Notes under the pieces: generated by a model
The model's input: only the letters and a program-made list of their open reading frames with translations
The model's database searches: none
What the model was told of the DNA's origin: nothing
Position numbers and translations under genes: made by a program
Shown here: positions 16,961 through 26,477 of the stretch, in pieces
Numbering within the stretch: the first letter of the stretch is position 1
How the letters are laid out: each line of letters begins with the position of its first letter
Assembly (NCBI GenBank): GCA_016721875.1
Contig: JADKHG010000002.1
Span: 124,001-188,000 of the forward strand
Source: Sphingomonadales bacterium
GTDB taxonomy: Bacteria > Pseudomonadota > Alphaproteobacteria > Sphingomonadales > Sphingomonadaceae
Length of the DNA stretch: 64,000 nt
Direction: 5' to 3'

Positions 16961-18379
16961 GTGAAAGGGGTGGAAAGCGTGACGCTGAATGGTACGACTT
17001 CGGGACAGGGCAATGGGGAACAGTCTGTCTTTGACGGTGATTGGCAAAATGTAGCCTCTCGGTTGCGCCGCGATCTTGGCGCACAAATTTACGGGCAGTG
17101 GATCCGTTCGATCAGCTTGGGTGACTATTGCCAACTGACCGGAACGTTGGAGTTGCTTACCCCGTCAGAATTTTCTGCCAGCTGGATTGCCGATCATTAC
17201 GCCGACCGCATCCGACTGGCGTGGAGCAGCATCAACCCCGCTGTTCGCCAACTGAAAATCCGCACCCGTCCTGGTTCCGCTCGCTTCGAAATGCTGCAAG
17301 GCAATGGCGGAGCTGAGCGCACGGCTGCGGTCCATATCAACGAAGCACTGCCGGTTCGAAGCCCGCTCGATTCGCGTATGACATTTGCGAATTTCGTCAA
17401 AGGCCAGACCAACGTCCTTGCATTGAGCGCAGCAGAGCGCGTTGCTGCCGCCGAACGGCCATTGTTCAACCCGCTCTATCTTCAGGCTGCAACCGGGCAG
17501 GGCAAGACTCACCTGATGCACGCCATTGGCCATGCCTATGCAGCGGTCAATCCCGACGCACAGATCATCTATATGTCTGCCGAAAAGTTCATGATGGAAT
17601 TCGTCACTGCCATGCGCCGCAAGGAAGTGATGGAATTCAAGGCAAGGCTGCGTGCGGTCGACGTTCTGTTGATCGACGATATCCAGTTCATCATCGGCAA
17701 GGTTTCGACACAGGAGGAATTCCTCCATACCGTTGATGCTATTATCGGCGCTGGCAAGAGACTGGTCGTGGCTGCTGATCGTGCTCCGCAAGCACTCGAC
17801 GGTGTCGATCAACGCATCCTGTCGCGGCTTTCGATGGGCCTTGTTGCCGACATCCAGCCCGCTGACCTCGAACTGCGTCGCGCGATCCTCAACCAGAGGC
17901 TGGCGCAGATGCCCGACACGCAGGTCGGCGAAGATGTCATCGATTTCCTTGCACGCACCATCAGTCGCAACGTACGTGAGCTAGAGGGTGGGCTGAACAA
18001 GCTGATCGCCTATTCGCAACTGACCGGAAAGCCCATTACGCGGACGCTGGCCGAAGAGCAGCTCAAGGATATTTTGAGCGCGTGCCGCCGCCGTATCACC
18101 ATTGACGAAATCCAGCGCGCGGTGTGTGAATATTACCGTATCGATCGCAGCGAAATGTCGTCGAAGCGCCGCGCGCGTGCCGTTGTCCGCCCGCGTCAGG
18201 TTGCCATGTATCTCGCCAAGGTCATGACCCCGCGCAGCTATCCGGAAATCGGACGCAAATTTGGTGGTCGCGATCATTCGACAGTAATCCACGCAGTTCG
18301 ACTGGTTGAAGACTTGCGCCGGATGGACACCGACATGGACAATGACGTTCGTGCATTGTTGCGGCAGCTCGAAGCCTAA
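16961..18379 (+). CDS. dnaA: Chromosomal replication initiator DnaA
   Basis: DnaA binds the origin, hydrolyses ATP and opens DNA for replication. The protein of about 472 residues has the N-terminal helicase-loading domain (WQNVASRLRRDLGAQIYGQWI), the AAA+ core with Walker A ATGQGKTHLMHAIGHA and Walker B VLLIDDIQF, and the C-terminal DNA-binding domain ending in GGRDHSTVIHAVRLV. GTG codons at 16961, 16970 and 16979 are all possible starts, with the purine-rich AAAGGGG between them; I keep the first. Neighbours mutM-rpsT are the usual alphaproteobacterial partners. Confidence 0.97.
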   Translation: MKGVESVTLNGTTSGQGNGEQSVFDGDWQNVASRLRRDLGAQIYGQWIRSISLGDYCQLTGTLELLTPSEFSASWIADHYADRIRLAWSSINPAVRQLKIRTRPGSARFEMLQGNGGAERTAAVHINEALPVRSPLDSRMTFANFVKGQTNVLALSAAERVAAAERPLFNPLYLQAATGQGKTHLMHAIGHAYAAVNPDAQIIYMSAEKFMMEFVTAMRRKEVMEFKARLRAVDVLLIDDIQFIIGKVSTQEEFLHTVDAIIGAGKRLVVAADRAPQALDGVDQRILSRLSMGLVADIQPADLELRRAILNQRLAQMPDTQVGEDVIDFLARTISRNVRELEGGLNKLIAYSQLTGKPITRTLAEEQLKDILSACRRRITIDEIQRAVCEYYRIDRSEMSSKRRARAVVRPRQVAMYLAKVMTPRSYPEIGRKFGGRDHSTVIHAVRLVEDLRRMDTDMDNDVRALLRQLEA

Positions 18380-18491
18380 GCCAATTTCGCGATTGGAACC
18401 AATCGACTTAGGGGCTGGTACTTCGATACCTCTTCCTTCATTGCTGCCTTGCCGTTATCAACTTTGACAACGGAATCGGGAGTGTTGGGGG

Positions 18492-19736
18492 ATGACAAAA
18501 TTCTGCATCCATTGCGGAACCAGTCTAAATGCATCTGCTCGTTTTTGCGGTGCATGCGGAGCGGCAGTCGAAAACGGCGATAACTTACCCCCTCCACCTG
18601 AGAATTCCGCCACAGCATCTGTGCAGCCAGCGGCTGCGATAGAAACGCCACAAGCACTGCCGATATCCGCCAGCCCGGAAGAGCCATTTGCACAATCTGC
18701 GAATGAGGAAGCAATCGGGAATGATGAAGCCAGCGACTCGAAGCGACCAAATTGGCTGCTGATCGGCGGTGGCATAGCGATATTATTGTTGCTGCTATCC
18801 TATTATCTGATTTTCATCCGCGATGATGTCGGCTCCCAAGCGATTAAGGAACCTGTGGCTGCAAGCGGCAAAGCCGAAGACGATACAGCTGAGATCAAAC
18901 AATATTATATCGTAGCCGAAGCCAATATCCGCGACAAGGCAACCACCCAGGGAAGCGCAATCATCGGCAAGATGCCACGTGGCACAGCAGTATCGGGTAA
19001 GATGGCATTGGGTGAAGATGGCACAAGCGATTGGCTGGAACTTGAGGATGGAAAGGGCTTTATCGGTGCGGTGAACCTGTCTGAAACCCAGCCGCCTCAA
19101 ATCGCAAAAGCGCTGAACGACAAGGTCTGGACCACCGACAAGGCAATCGAAGTCTGGTCGCAGCCGGACACCTCCGCCCCCATTGTTGACCGTTTGGCAG
19201 CAGGCACGCAGGTCAAGCTATTTGGCCTGACCGCCAATGACTATATTGAAATCAAGCTGAAACGCGGCGGTGTGGGCTATCTCGCAGGCGGCGCGCGCAT
19301 TTTGTCTCTTGCCAATGGCAAGCCGATTGCGCTGGCTTTCAACCCCAACAGTTGCAGCTTCGGCCCCGAAATTGACGCGATGTTTACTGCGATGGGGGAC
19401 CGTATCCGCACCAAATATAAAGAGCTGGAAAACCGCGATTACGCGTCAGAAGATGAGCGTAACCGGGCACTGACCGCTTCCGAAGGCAAAAGCACCTTTG
19501 AAAAGCTGCAGCGCAGCTATGAAGGATTGACCGTCGTCGGCATTGCCCAGCATTATGAATCGAATTCGGTCTATTTTGCCGAGCCTGCAGCGCAGGTCAT
19601 CGCGCTCTTGCGCTCCAAAGGCTATAAAATTGGCAAGAATGGCCAGATTCCCTCAGCCGACTATGCCGCAGGCGTAGGTGCGACATCAGGCGAGTGGAAG
19701 GCCTATGGTGCGACCGACCTGTCTTGTGGTGTTTGA
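18492..19736 (+). CDS. Zinc-ribbon, single-pass membrane protein with SH3-like repeats
   Basis: The 414-residue protein starts with a zinc ribbon (CIHCGTSLNASARFCGACG, four Cys), then a Pro/Ala-rich linker, one transmembrane helix (about 97-113), and a large outer part with two bacterial SH3-like domains (about 138-200 and 210-275, with NIRDKATTQGSAIIGKMPRG and EVWSQPDTSAPIVDRLAAG). The last 130 residues have no assigned fold. SH3-type domains in this setting usually bind peptidoglycan or peptides, so a role linking cytoplasmic signal and envelope is an inference. It stands alone between dnaA and a convergent lipoprotein gene. Confidence 0.72.
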   Translation: MTKFCIHCGTSLNASARFCGACGAAVENGDNLPPPPENSATASVQPAAAIETPQALPISASPEEPFAQSANEEAIGNDEASDSKRPNWLLIGGGIAILLLLLSYYLIFIRDDVGSQAIKEPVAASGKAEDDTAEIKQYYIVAEANIRDKATTQGSAIIGKMPRGTAVSGKMALGEDGTSDWLELEDGKGFIGAVNLSETQPPQIAKALNDKVWTTDKAIEVWSQPDTSAPIVDRLAAGTQVKLFGLTANDYIEIKLKRGGVGYLAGGARILSLANGKPIALAFNPNSCSFGPEIDAMFTAMGDRIRTKYKELENRDYASEDERNRALTASEGKSTFEKLQRSYEGLTVVGIAQHYESNSVYFAEPAAQVIALLRSKGYKIGKNGQIPSADYAAGVGATSGEWKAYGATDLSCGV

Positions 19737-19752
19737 CCGGTCGAACTAGCTC

Positions 19753-19774
19753 CCGGAGCGCGATGGCGCTCCGG
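19753..19774. terminator. Hairpin between convergent genes
   Basis: A perfect 9-bp stem CCGGAGCGC / GCGCTCCGG with a GATG loop lies between two converging genes. There is no strong T run on either side, so termination in both directions is inferred from position and stability. Confidence 0.55.
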
Positions 19775-19782
19775 AAACCCGA

Positions 19783-20472
19783 TCATTTCTTTTTCGGTTC
19801 AGGCGCCACCGAGATGCGGACTGTTTCGCCGCTGTTTCCAGGGAAATCGGTAAACATCGCCGAAACCAGATTGGGCACCAGATAGGGCAGGCGGTTGGAG
19901 CGCGATTTGGCTTCAGCCTTGCCTTCAAACAGCCGCTCACCGGTTGCGGTCTTTTCGATTTTCAGGTCGATGCCGCTGGTAAAGACGGTGTAGTTTCGTA
20001 CATCCATGCCACCATAACCGAAGCCATGCCCGCCCCACAGGAAGGGGTCGTAGAAACCGTGAACATAACGCAGCCCACGGCGCGAGCGCACAACATAGGG
20101 GCGTCCATAAAATCCACCGAACCGCCCATATCCCCAGAACGGATCATAGAAAGGATCGTCGTAGACGACGGTGCGTTCTTTGCCATCATCGACGCCATAG
20201 TCGAGCTTTACGGTCAGGTCGGCATTGCTGCTACTCGCGGGTACATAGCCCAGCTTTTGCATTTCAGCAGAAACGAGCGAAGCATATTGCCCGAACTCGA
20301 TACCACCCTCATCGGCCTGATCGATCGCTTTAACGACAAAGGTCTGGCCTTGCGGTGCTGGCAATTGCGATTGAAAGCGCGATACATCAGCGCGGAATGG
20401 CGTGGCGCAGGCGCCGAGCGAAAGCAGGGCGACCGGTGCGAGCAATTTGGCAAAGGTGCGAATGCGCGACAT
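19783..20472 (-). CDS. DUF4136 lipoprotein
   Basis: A 229-residue lipoprotein: signal peptide with lipobox LSLGAC (Cys about 22), then the DUF4136 pattern of beta strands, with an aromatic, Gly-rich middle (about 105-150, FYDPFWGYGRFGGFYGRPY and similar) and a C-terminal segment ending in basic residues. Family members are envelope proteins of unknown role, commonly outer-membrane anchored. It is a single gene with a hairpin after its 3' end and trpS on the same strand downstream in the window but upstream in transcription by about 115 bases. Confidence 0.8.
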   Translation of the reverse strand: MSRIRTFAKLLAPVALLSLGACATPFRADVSRFQSQLPAPQGQTFVVKAIDQADEGGIEFGQYASLVSAEMQKLGYVPASSSNADLTVKLDYGVDDGKERTVVYDDPFYDPFWGYGRFGGFYGRPYVVRSRRGLRYVHGFYDPFLWGGHGFGYGGMDVRNYTVFTSGIDLKIEKTATGERLFEGKAEAKSRSNRLPYLVPNLVSAMFTDFPGNSGETVRISVAPEPKKK

Positions 20473-20586
20473 GGTTCAGTTCTCCGTTTCGCCAATCATA
20501 GGCGATTTTCAGACGAAGCCTAACAGAATCAGGCTGAACTGACGTTTAATGAAATCGCGACAACCAGCCATCATTGTAAAATATGG

Positions 20587-21585
20587 TCACCGTTGCAGGC
20601 CGAGCGCGGCGTAAGCCCTTTCCAATGTGGGGCGCGCAAGAATGGCTGCTTTGTCGGCACCCTTGCGCAATTCAGCATCGATTGCATCGCGATCTTGCCG
20701 CAGTCGATTGAAACGCTCGACAATGGGCGCCAATTGCGTAACGAGCAGCTCGCCGAGCGCGGGCTTGAACGCGCCGAAACCCTGTCCCGCAAATTGGGCA
20801 AGCACCGCTTCAACGCTGATCCCGGCCATTGCTGCGTAAATTCCTACCAGATTTTCGGCCTCCGTCCGACCTGCCAAGCCAGCCTTTTCGCCGGGTAGCG
20901 GCTCGGGATCGGTCTTGGCCTTGCGCACTTTCTGCATGATCGTGTCGGCATCGTCGGTCAGATTTATCCGGCTCATGTCAGAGGGATCGGACTTGCTCAT
21001 CTTTGCGCTGCCATCGCGAAGCGACATGATGCGTGCTGCTTCGGGCGGAATGATCGGGTCGGGCAAAGTGAATATCTCTTCGCCCGCGCCAAAATCATTG
21101 TTGAACTTTTGTGCGATGTCGCGGGCGAGCTCCAGATGCTGTTTCTGATCGTCTCCCACTGGCACATGCGTTGCCTGATAGAGCAACACATCGGCAGCTT
21201 GCAGCACGGGATAGGTAAAGAGAGCGATCGAGGCGCCTTCACGATGCTTGCCGGCCTTGTCCTTGAACTGGGTCATGCGGTTGAGCCAGCCCATGCGCGC
21301 GGTGCCGTTCAATAGCCATTGCAGCTCCGCATGGGCGGGAACGCGAGCCTGATTGAACAGGATCGATTTGTCGGTGTCGATGCCGCAGGCGATCAGTGCT
21401 GCCGCCATTTCACGGGTGTTGGCCGCCAGCTCTGCCGGATTGTGCGGCAGGGAGATGGCATGAAGGTCAGCGAGGAAGAACAGGCACTCACCTTCATCCT
21501 GCATCTTCACCCAATTGCGGATTGCGCCCAAATAATTGCCCAAATGAAGGTTGCCGGTAGGCTGGATGCCGGAGACGACACGCAT
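20587..21585 (-). CDS. trpS: Tryptophanyl-tRNA synthetase
   Basis: Class I aminoacyl-tRNA synthetase that charges tRNA-Trp. The 332-residue protein has the HIGH-type motif in GNLHLGNYLGAIRNW (about 12-26), DLHAISLPHNP, the adenylate-binding PVGDDQKQHLELARDIA, and the KMSKS loop in AKMSKSDPSD (about 194-203). Length fits. It is on the same strand as murJ and secB, 23 bases after murJ, and trpS-murJ-secB is conserved in sphingomonads. Confidence 0.97.
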   Translation of the reverse strand: MRVVSGIQPTGNLHLGNYLGAIRNWVKMQDEGECLFFLADLHAISLPHNPAELAANTREMAAALIACGIDTDKSILFNQARVPAHAELQWLLNGTARMGWLNRMTQFKDKAGKHREGASIALFTYPVLQAADVLLYQATHVPVGDDQKQHLELARDIAQKFNNDFGAGEEIFTLPDPIIPPEAARIMSLRDGSAKMSKSDPSDMSRINLTDDADTIMQKVRKAKTDPEPLPGEKAGLAGRTEAENLVGIYAAMAGISVEAVLAQFAGQGFGAFKPALGELLVTQLAPIVERFNRLRQDRDAIDAELRKGADKAAILARPTLERAYAALGLQR

Positions 21586-21608
21586 GGAATTTTACCCTTT
21601 GATTGTGC

Positions 21609-23183
21609 TTACTGGCTGGTCTGCTTGCGAGTCAGCATCGTTATTTTGCTGCGGTCGATTGCTCCCGTAAACCACGCAAGAGCAAAATAGACCAAAGCAC
21701 CCGTTCCGACCAGAGCCACGATACTGACAATTCGCGCGAATGCCCCGGCATTATAATAGGATTGGCCAAAAGGGGCCAGGCCGTAGATGACTCCACCCAT
21801 CGCCGCCGCCGATATCATAATGCGACCGATGCGGACGAAAAGATCGGGCTCGACGGTGAAATGGCCGCGTTTGTGCAATATTGCATAGAGCATCACACAG
21901 TTTGCCCAAGCGGCAAGCGCCCCGGCAAGCGCGAGGCCCGCCACCCCCATGATCGGGATGAGCGACAGGTTCAAAACAATGTTGATCACCAGCGAGGCCG
22001 CTGCGGTGTAAACCGGCGTCTTTGTATCCTTGCGTGCAAAAAAGCCCGGTGTCAGAACTTTCACCAACACATAAGCCGGCAAGCCGATAACGAGCATGGC
22101 AACGACCGATGCGGTATTGTTGACCGCATCCATCCCAAATTTTCCGCCAAAATAAAATGCACTGACAAGCGGTTGGGCCGCGCAGAACAACCCGACTGCT
22201 GCCGGAACTGTTAGCAACAAGCCTAGCTCGATTGCATTGCTTTGAACTCGCTGGGCACCGCCACTGTCTTTTTGGGCGATGAAACGCGATAGCGCGGGCA
22301 GAATGGCCGTGCCTAGTGCAATGCCGATTATTCCAAGCGGCAACTGATTGAGCCTGTCAGCAAGTGCCAGAAAAACGAACGAGCCTTCCTGCAACCTGCC
22401 TAGGAAGAATAGGTCAATGAAGCGGCTGATCTGGTAAATACCTGCGCCGAAGACCGCAGGCAGGATCAAAACACCCAATTCGCGGACATCAGCGGTAAAA
22501 CGGGGACGCTGTATCGTGATCCTGAATCCGGCTTTGCGGGCCCAATACCACAACCAGATCATTTGAACGACGCCAGCGATGGAAACCGACCAAGCCAGCA
22601 GCATCGCAGCGCGTTCGGTATCGGCACCACCGTCGAGGAAAATTGCGATCAGCAGCGCAGCAATCATGCACAGATTCAACAACACAGGTGCAAAGGCAGC
22701 CGCCGCAAATTTGCTGATTGAATTAAGAATCGCTGCGAACAGCGTCATGATGCTGATCAGCCCAAGATAAGGAAAGGTGATCCGCGCAAGAGTGATGGAA
22801 GTATCGTTTGTGCGGCCACCCTGGCCGAAATCGTCGATCAGCCAGATCGCCCAAGGCATCACCGCGATCATCAGGGTCGAAAACAACAGCAAGATCGGAA
22901 GAAAGACAGAGAGCGTCTCATTGGCGAAGCGCTGTGCCGATTCATTTCCTTCGTCGCCGTCTTCGGCGGCCTTTCTGTTGAACAGCGGGACAAAGGCCGC
23001 TGAAAACGCGCCTTCAGCAAAGAGGCGGCGGAAAATGTTGGGCAACTGGAATGCCAGTTGCCACGCATCACCTACCGCGCTGGCACCCAAGATGCGCGAC
23101 AGCATCATGTCGCGCGCAAAGCCGAATATTCGGCTTATCAGCGTCATACCGCCGATAATTCCGGTGGATTTCAGCAGGTTCAT
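21609..23183 (-). CDS. murJ: Lipid II flippase MurJ
   Basis: Multi-pass MOP-superfamily flippase that moves lipid II across the inner membrane for peptidoglycan synthesis. The 524 residues contain about 14 hydrophobic helices. The N-terminal TLISRIFGFARDMMLSRILGA and FRRLFAEGAFSAAFVPLF are hallmark MurJ segments with the conserved arginines. Length is normal. It lies between secB and trpS on the minus strand. Confidence 0.96.
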   Translation of the reverse strand: MNLLKSTGIIGGMTLISRIFGFARDMMLSRILGASAVGDAWQLAFQLPNIFRRLFAEGAFSAAFVPLFNRKAAEDGDEGNESAQRFANETLSVFLPILLLFSTLMIAVMPWAIWLIDDFGQGGRTNDTSITLARITFPYLGLISIMTLFAAILNSISKFAAAAFAPVLLNLCMIAALLIAIFLDGGADTERAAMLLAWSVSIAGVVQMIWLWYWARKAGFRITIQRPRFTADVRELGVLILPAVFGAGIYQISRFIDLFFLGRLQEGSFVFLALADRLNQLPLGIIGIALGTAILPALSRFIAQKDSGGAQRVQSNAIELGLLLTVPAAVGLFCAAQPLVSAFYFGGKFGMDAVNNTASVVAMLVIGLPAYVLVKVLTPGFFARKDTKTPVYTAAASLVINIVLNLSLIPIMGVAGLALAGALAAWANCVMLYAILHKRGHFTVEPDLFVRIGRIMISAAAMGGVIYGLAPFGQSYYNAGAFARIVSIVALVGTGALVYFALAWFTGAIDRSKITMLTRKQTSQ

Positions 23184-23215
23184 GCGTCGCCCACCCGTTT
23201 GTCAGCACTGTTTGA

Positions 23216-23725
23216 TCAGGCTTCGCCTGCCGGTTGCGCTTCGGCGACTGCCTGTGCCTGCGCCAGTTGCTGGACATACAGGCCGTTGAAATCAATCGGC
23301 TCAAGCACCAAAGGAGGATAACCGGCGTCGCGGACGGCGTCAGCAATTACGCGGCGCGCAAAGGGGAACATCAGGCGTGGCGCTTCGCCAAACAGGAATT
23401 GATGTGCCTGTTCGTCTGCAACATTGCGGACACCGAACAGCGTGCCATATTCCAGCTCGACGTTGAACTGAACGCCCTCTTCGGCTTGGGCCTTTGTGCC
23501 AAGTTTCAAGATTACTTCATGGATTTCCTGCGTGACCGCCTGTACTTCAATGTTGATCTGCACATCGATCTGCGGCGTGGTTTCCCAGTTATAGCTCTGC
23601 GGCGCATTTGGATTTTCGACTGACAAATCCTTGATATACTGGCTCAGCATACCGATCGCCGGCGCGGTGTCTTCGCCGTTGGCGCGCAGGTTTTCAGAGA
23701 TGATGTTGCCTTCTTCTTCGGCCAT
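23216..23725 (-). CDS. secB: Protein-export chaperone SecB
   Basis: Tetrameric cytoplasmic chaperone that keeps preproteins unfolded and hands them to SecA. The 169-residue form from ATG 23725 (MAEEEGN) has the family core SQYIKDLSVENPNAP, then VQINIEVQAV, the hydrophobic groove segments and FGEAPRLMFPFARRVIADAVRDAGYPPLVLEPIDF. The 12-codon longer reading lacks a better start. An alphaproteobacterial length with a short acidic tail. It is read divergently from timA. Confidence 0.95.
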   Translation of the reverse strand: MAEEEGNIISENLRANGEDTAPAIGMLSQYIKDLSVENPNAPQSYNWETTPQIDVQINIEVQAVTQEIHEVILKLGTKAQAEEGVQFNVELEYGTLFGVRNVADEQAHQFLFGEAPRLMFPFARRVIADAVRDAGYPPLVLEPIDFNGLYVQQLAQAQAVAEAQPAGEA

Positions 23726-24018
23726 TTCGCTGTGTTTCCCTGTTTTGGAGTCGACCTGCATTTCAGGCCGTTAAATTCGAAAAAACGGCGCCTAGCAGCG
23801 GGTGCCGTAAAGGGCAATGCCTTCTGCTTGGGGCATAGCGTTGCGGATTTGCGAAGAATGCCGCAATTTTGACAAATGTGGTATTTGAATAATCAGCAAG
23901 GAATGCCTATGTTCGTTCTAGGGACTGGGGTTATGCGGTGTTCAACCGCCATTAACCCTAAATTTGATTGTCCGTGCTAGGTGGAATCATCCATCGTGCA
24001 AATGGAAGGCCGGTTGTT

Positions 24019-24681
24019 GTGACTTTCGAGATCGTATTGCTAGCCATGGTCGCCGCCTTTCTGGGGTTGCGTCTTTATTCGGTGCTGGGAAAGCGGACCG
24101 GGCATGAGCAGGATCCCTTGCCTCGGCAAACGGTCGAGGTCGGCAGCGTCGGCTACAGAAAGCCCGTCGGAAATACAGCAGAACCCGCTTATGGCGATGC
24201 TCAGGCCGCCAAGCCCGGTTTTGCGGATGCGTCTGCAATGGGTGGCATGCGATCAATCGCCAATGCCGACCGGCAGTTTGACGCACAATTGTTCATCGAA
24301 GGTGCCAAGTCAGCCTATAAGCTGATCCTTGAAGCTTTTTGGCACGGCGACAAGGAAGCGCTGCGCTTTTTGTGTGACGACGATGTCTATGAAAGCTTTG
24401 CCGAAGAAATCGATGCCCGTAATTCGCGCGGTGAAACGCTTGAAAACCGTCTCGTGCGGATTGAAGAAGCGCAGATCGTTGACGCCAGCTACGATCATCC
24501 GATGGCGCGTATATCGGTGCGTTTTGATGCCGATATTGCCGCACTTGTGAAAAATGCCGATGGCGCCATCGTGGGCGGCTCACTGACCGATGCAGTCGAA
24601 ACCAAAGATATCTGGACATTTTTCCGCGACGTAAAAAGCAACAATCGCAATTGGAAGCTTGACGAAACCGACGCGGTTTGA
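24019..24681 (+). CDS. timA: Tim44/TimA-family inner-membrane-associated protein
   Basis: A bacterial Tim44-domain protein. One N-terminal transmembrane helix (about 3-20) is followed by a polar linker and a C-terminal Tim44-like domain (about 90-215: FIEGAKSAYKLILEAFWHGDKEALRFLCDDDVYESF). In alphaproteobacteria such proteins sit next to secB and are thought to work at the inner membrane. GTG 24019 is chosen because GGAAGG lies nine bases upstream; a longer TTG-started frame is less likely. mltA follows after 12 bases, so timA-mltA-smr form an operon. Confidence 0.87.
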   Translation: MTFEIVLLAMVAAFLGLRLYSVLGKRTGHEQDPLPRQTVEVGSVGYRKPVGNTAEPAYGDAQAAKPGFADASAMGGMRSIANADRQFDAQLFIEGAKSAYKLILEAFWHGDKEALRFLCDDDVYESFAEEIDARNSRGETLENRLVRIEEAQIVDASYDHPMARISVRFDADIAALVKNADGAIVGGSLTDAVETKDIWTFFRDVKSNNRNWKLDETDAV

Positions 24682-24693
24682 TTCACCAGCGCG

Positions 24694-25932
24694 ATGAAAA
24701 TCGCGCTTCCCCTTATCGCATCGCTCTCGTTTGGCCTTATCGGCTGTTCGGGCGGCATAATTCCCAATTCTGGGCCGGCAACGGCGTCGACCAAATCCAC
24801 CGTGGAAATCCCGGTTGCAAAACCCATCCCCTCCACTCCGGATGCCGCTTTACCAGCGCCGGTTGCGACAGGTGATGGAAAAACCGCGGCTTCACTCGGT
24901 ATCGTTCGCGGACCGCTGATCGGAGAGATCAGGGTCGATCCACGCAAAACAGATGCCGCGATGGCGGCTTTCAAGACCAGTTGCCCCGGTCTGCTGCGCC
25001 GCGAAGACACGTCCGGCCTTACCTTGAAGGCAGACTGGCAAGCCGCCTGTGACGCAGTGAAAACATGGACCGGTGACGGGCAGTCGTTTTTTGCGACTTA
25101 TATGGAGGCTGTGCAGGTAGGCGACGGAAAGGCATTCGCCACTGGATATTATGAGCCAGAAATCGCGGGATCGAGGGTGCAACAGCCGGGCTATGCGGTG
25201 CCAATCTACAAACGGCCTGCTGACCTGATCGATGTCGATTTGGGCCAGTTTTCCGAGGAACTGAAAGGCAAGTCCGTTCGGGGGAAAGTGTCCGGCACCA
25301 AATTCATCCCTTATGACGAACGCTCCGCAATCGTCGATGGATCACTGGCCGGTCGCGGGCTCGAAATGGCGTGGGCGGCGGATGCGGTTGAATTCTTCTT
25401 CTTGCAGATTCAGGGGTCAGGCCGTTTGAAGTTACCCGATGGCAGCATCATGCGCATCGGTTATGACAGCCAGAACGGTCGGGGTTATACCGGCATAGGC
25501 AAGTTGATGAAGGATCGTGGTTTGATCACCGATGGGTCGATGCAGGGCATTGCGCGCTATTTGCACGACAATCCGGAGGAGGGCCGCAAGATCATGAACG
25601 AGAATAAGAGCTTCGTCTTCTTCAAGGAATTGACAGGCAATGCCCCGAACGGTGCAATGGGTTATCCGGTGATCGGCGGAACGAGCGTCGCTGCTGATCC
25701 CAAGTTCATCCCGCTTGGCGCTCCGGTGTGGCTGTCGATGGACCGAGCCGAACCTAATGGCTTATGGATCGCGCAGGATACTGGTGGTGCTATCAAAGGT
25801 TCCAACCGGGTCGATACTTTTTGGGGCGCTGGTGATCGGGCAGTAGCAATCGCGGGCGGCATGGCTGCGCGCGGCAGTGCGCTGCTTTTCCTTCCCAAAG
25901 CCTCGGTCGCGCGCCTCATTCCGGTGCAATAA
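24694..25932 (+). CDS. mltA: Membrane-bound lytic murein transglycosylase A
   Basis: MltA cleaves the glycan strand of peptidoglycan, leaving 1,6-anhydro ends. The 412-residue lipoprotein has a signal peptide with lipobox GLIGC (Cys about 18), the MltA catalytic domain (about 125-320) with TGYYEPEIAGSR and FFLQIQGSGRLKLPDG, and the C-terminal 3D domain (about 325-405) containing WIAQDTGGAIKGSNRVDTFWG, where the catalytic Asp lies. It should be anchored to the outer membrane. Its stop overlaps the smr start as TAATG. Confidence 0.95.
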   Translation: MKIALPLIASLSFGLIGCSGGIIPNSGPATASTKSTVEIPVAKPIPSTPDAALPAPVATGDGKTAASLGIVRGPLIGEIRVDPRKTDAAMAAFKTSCPGLLRREDTSGLTLKADWQAACDAVKTWTGDGQSFFATYMEAVQVGDGKAFATGYYEPEIAGSRVQQPGYAVPIYKRPADLIDVDLGQFSEELKGKSVRGKVSGTKFIPYDERSAIVDGSLAGRGLEMAWAADAVEFFFLQIQGSGRLKLPDGSIMRIGYDSQNGRGYTGIGKLMKDRGLITDGSMQGIARYLHDNPEEGRKIMNENKSFVFFKELTGNAPNGAMGYPVIGGTSVAADPKFIPLGAPVWLSMDRAEPNGLWIAQDTGGAIKGSNRVDTFWGAGDRAVAIAGGMAARGSALLFLPKASVARLIPVQ

Positions 25933-26477
25933 TGCCCCGCCGCCTCCACCCGGAGGAGCGGGCTTTATGGCACCGCGTGGTCGAAACGGTGAAGCCGCTG
26001 CATCCCTTAAAAGTGCAGATGCCGGCGCATCCTGTGGCTGCGGTTTCCGCCACGTTACAAGCAAAGCCTGCAGCGACCGCCAAATCTTCCTCGGCAGCAC
26101 CGCGCACCCGTGTCGTTGCTCCGCCAGCCAAGCCGCTCGAAGGCAATCTCGATTCGCATTGGGACAGACGCTTTCACAAAGGTGCGGTGATCCCCGATAT
26201 CAGCATCGATCTTCACGGGCAGGGGTTGGCTGGAGCCCACGCGCGGCTTGATCATGCCCTTGATCAGGCAATTCACCAGAAAATGCGGGTTCTGCTGCTG
26301 GTTACCGGCAAATCCCGCGCGCATGACCGGGCAAGCGGATCGGGACGCGGGGCTATTGCTTCGGTAGTCCGCGACTGGCTGGCCGCTTCGCGGCATTCGA
26401 CATCGATAGCAGCGGTCAGGAACGCCCATCCGCGGCATGGCGGGGACGGCGCTTTGTACATCGTCCTCAAGCGCTGA
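25932..26477 (+). CDS. Smr/MutS2 C-terminal domain protein
   Basis: A 181-residue protein with a basic, Pro-rich N-terminal half and a C-terminal Smr domain (about 95-181) showing DLHGQGLAGAHARLDHAL and the LLLVTGKS...GRGAI loop. Smr domains are DNA- or RNA-cleaving endonuclease folds; stand-alone ones act in quality control of nucleic acids. Translationally coupled to mltA (TAATG). Its 3' end overlaps the convergent dapE by 11 bases. Confidence 0.9.
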   Translation: MPRRLHPEERALWHRVVETVKPLHPLKVQMPAHPVAAVSATLQAKPAATAKSSSAAPRTRVVAPPAKPLEGNLDSHWDRRFHKGAVIPDISIDLHGQGLAGAHARLDHALDQAIHQKMRVLLLVTGKSRAHDRASGSGRGAIASVVRDWLAASRHSTSIAAVRNAHPRHGGDGALYIVLKR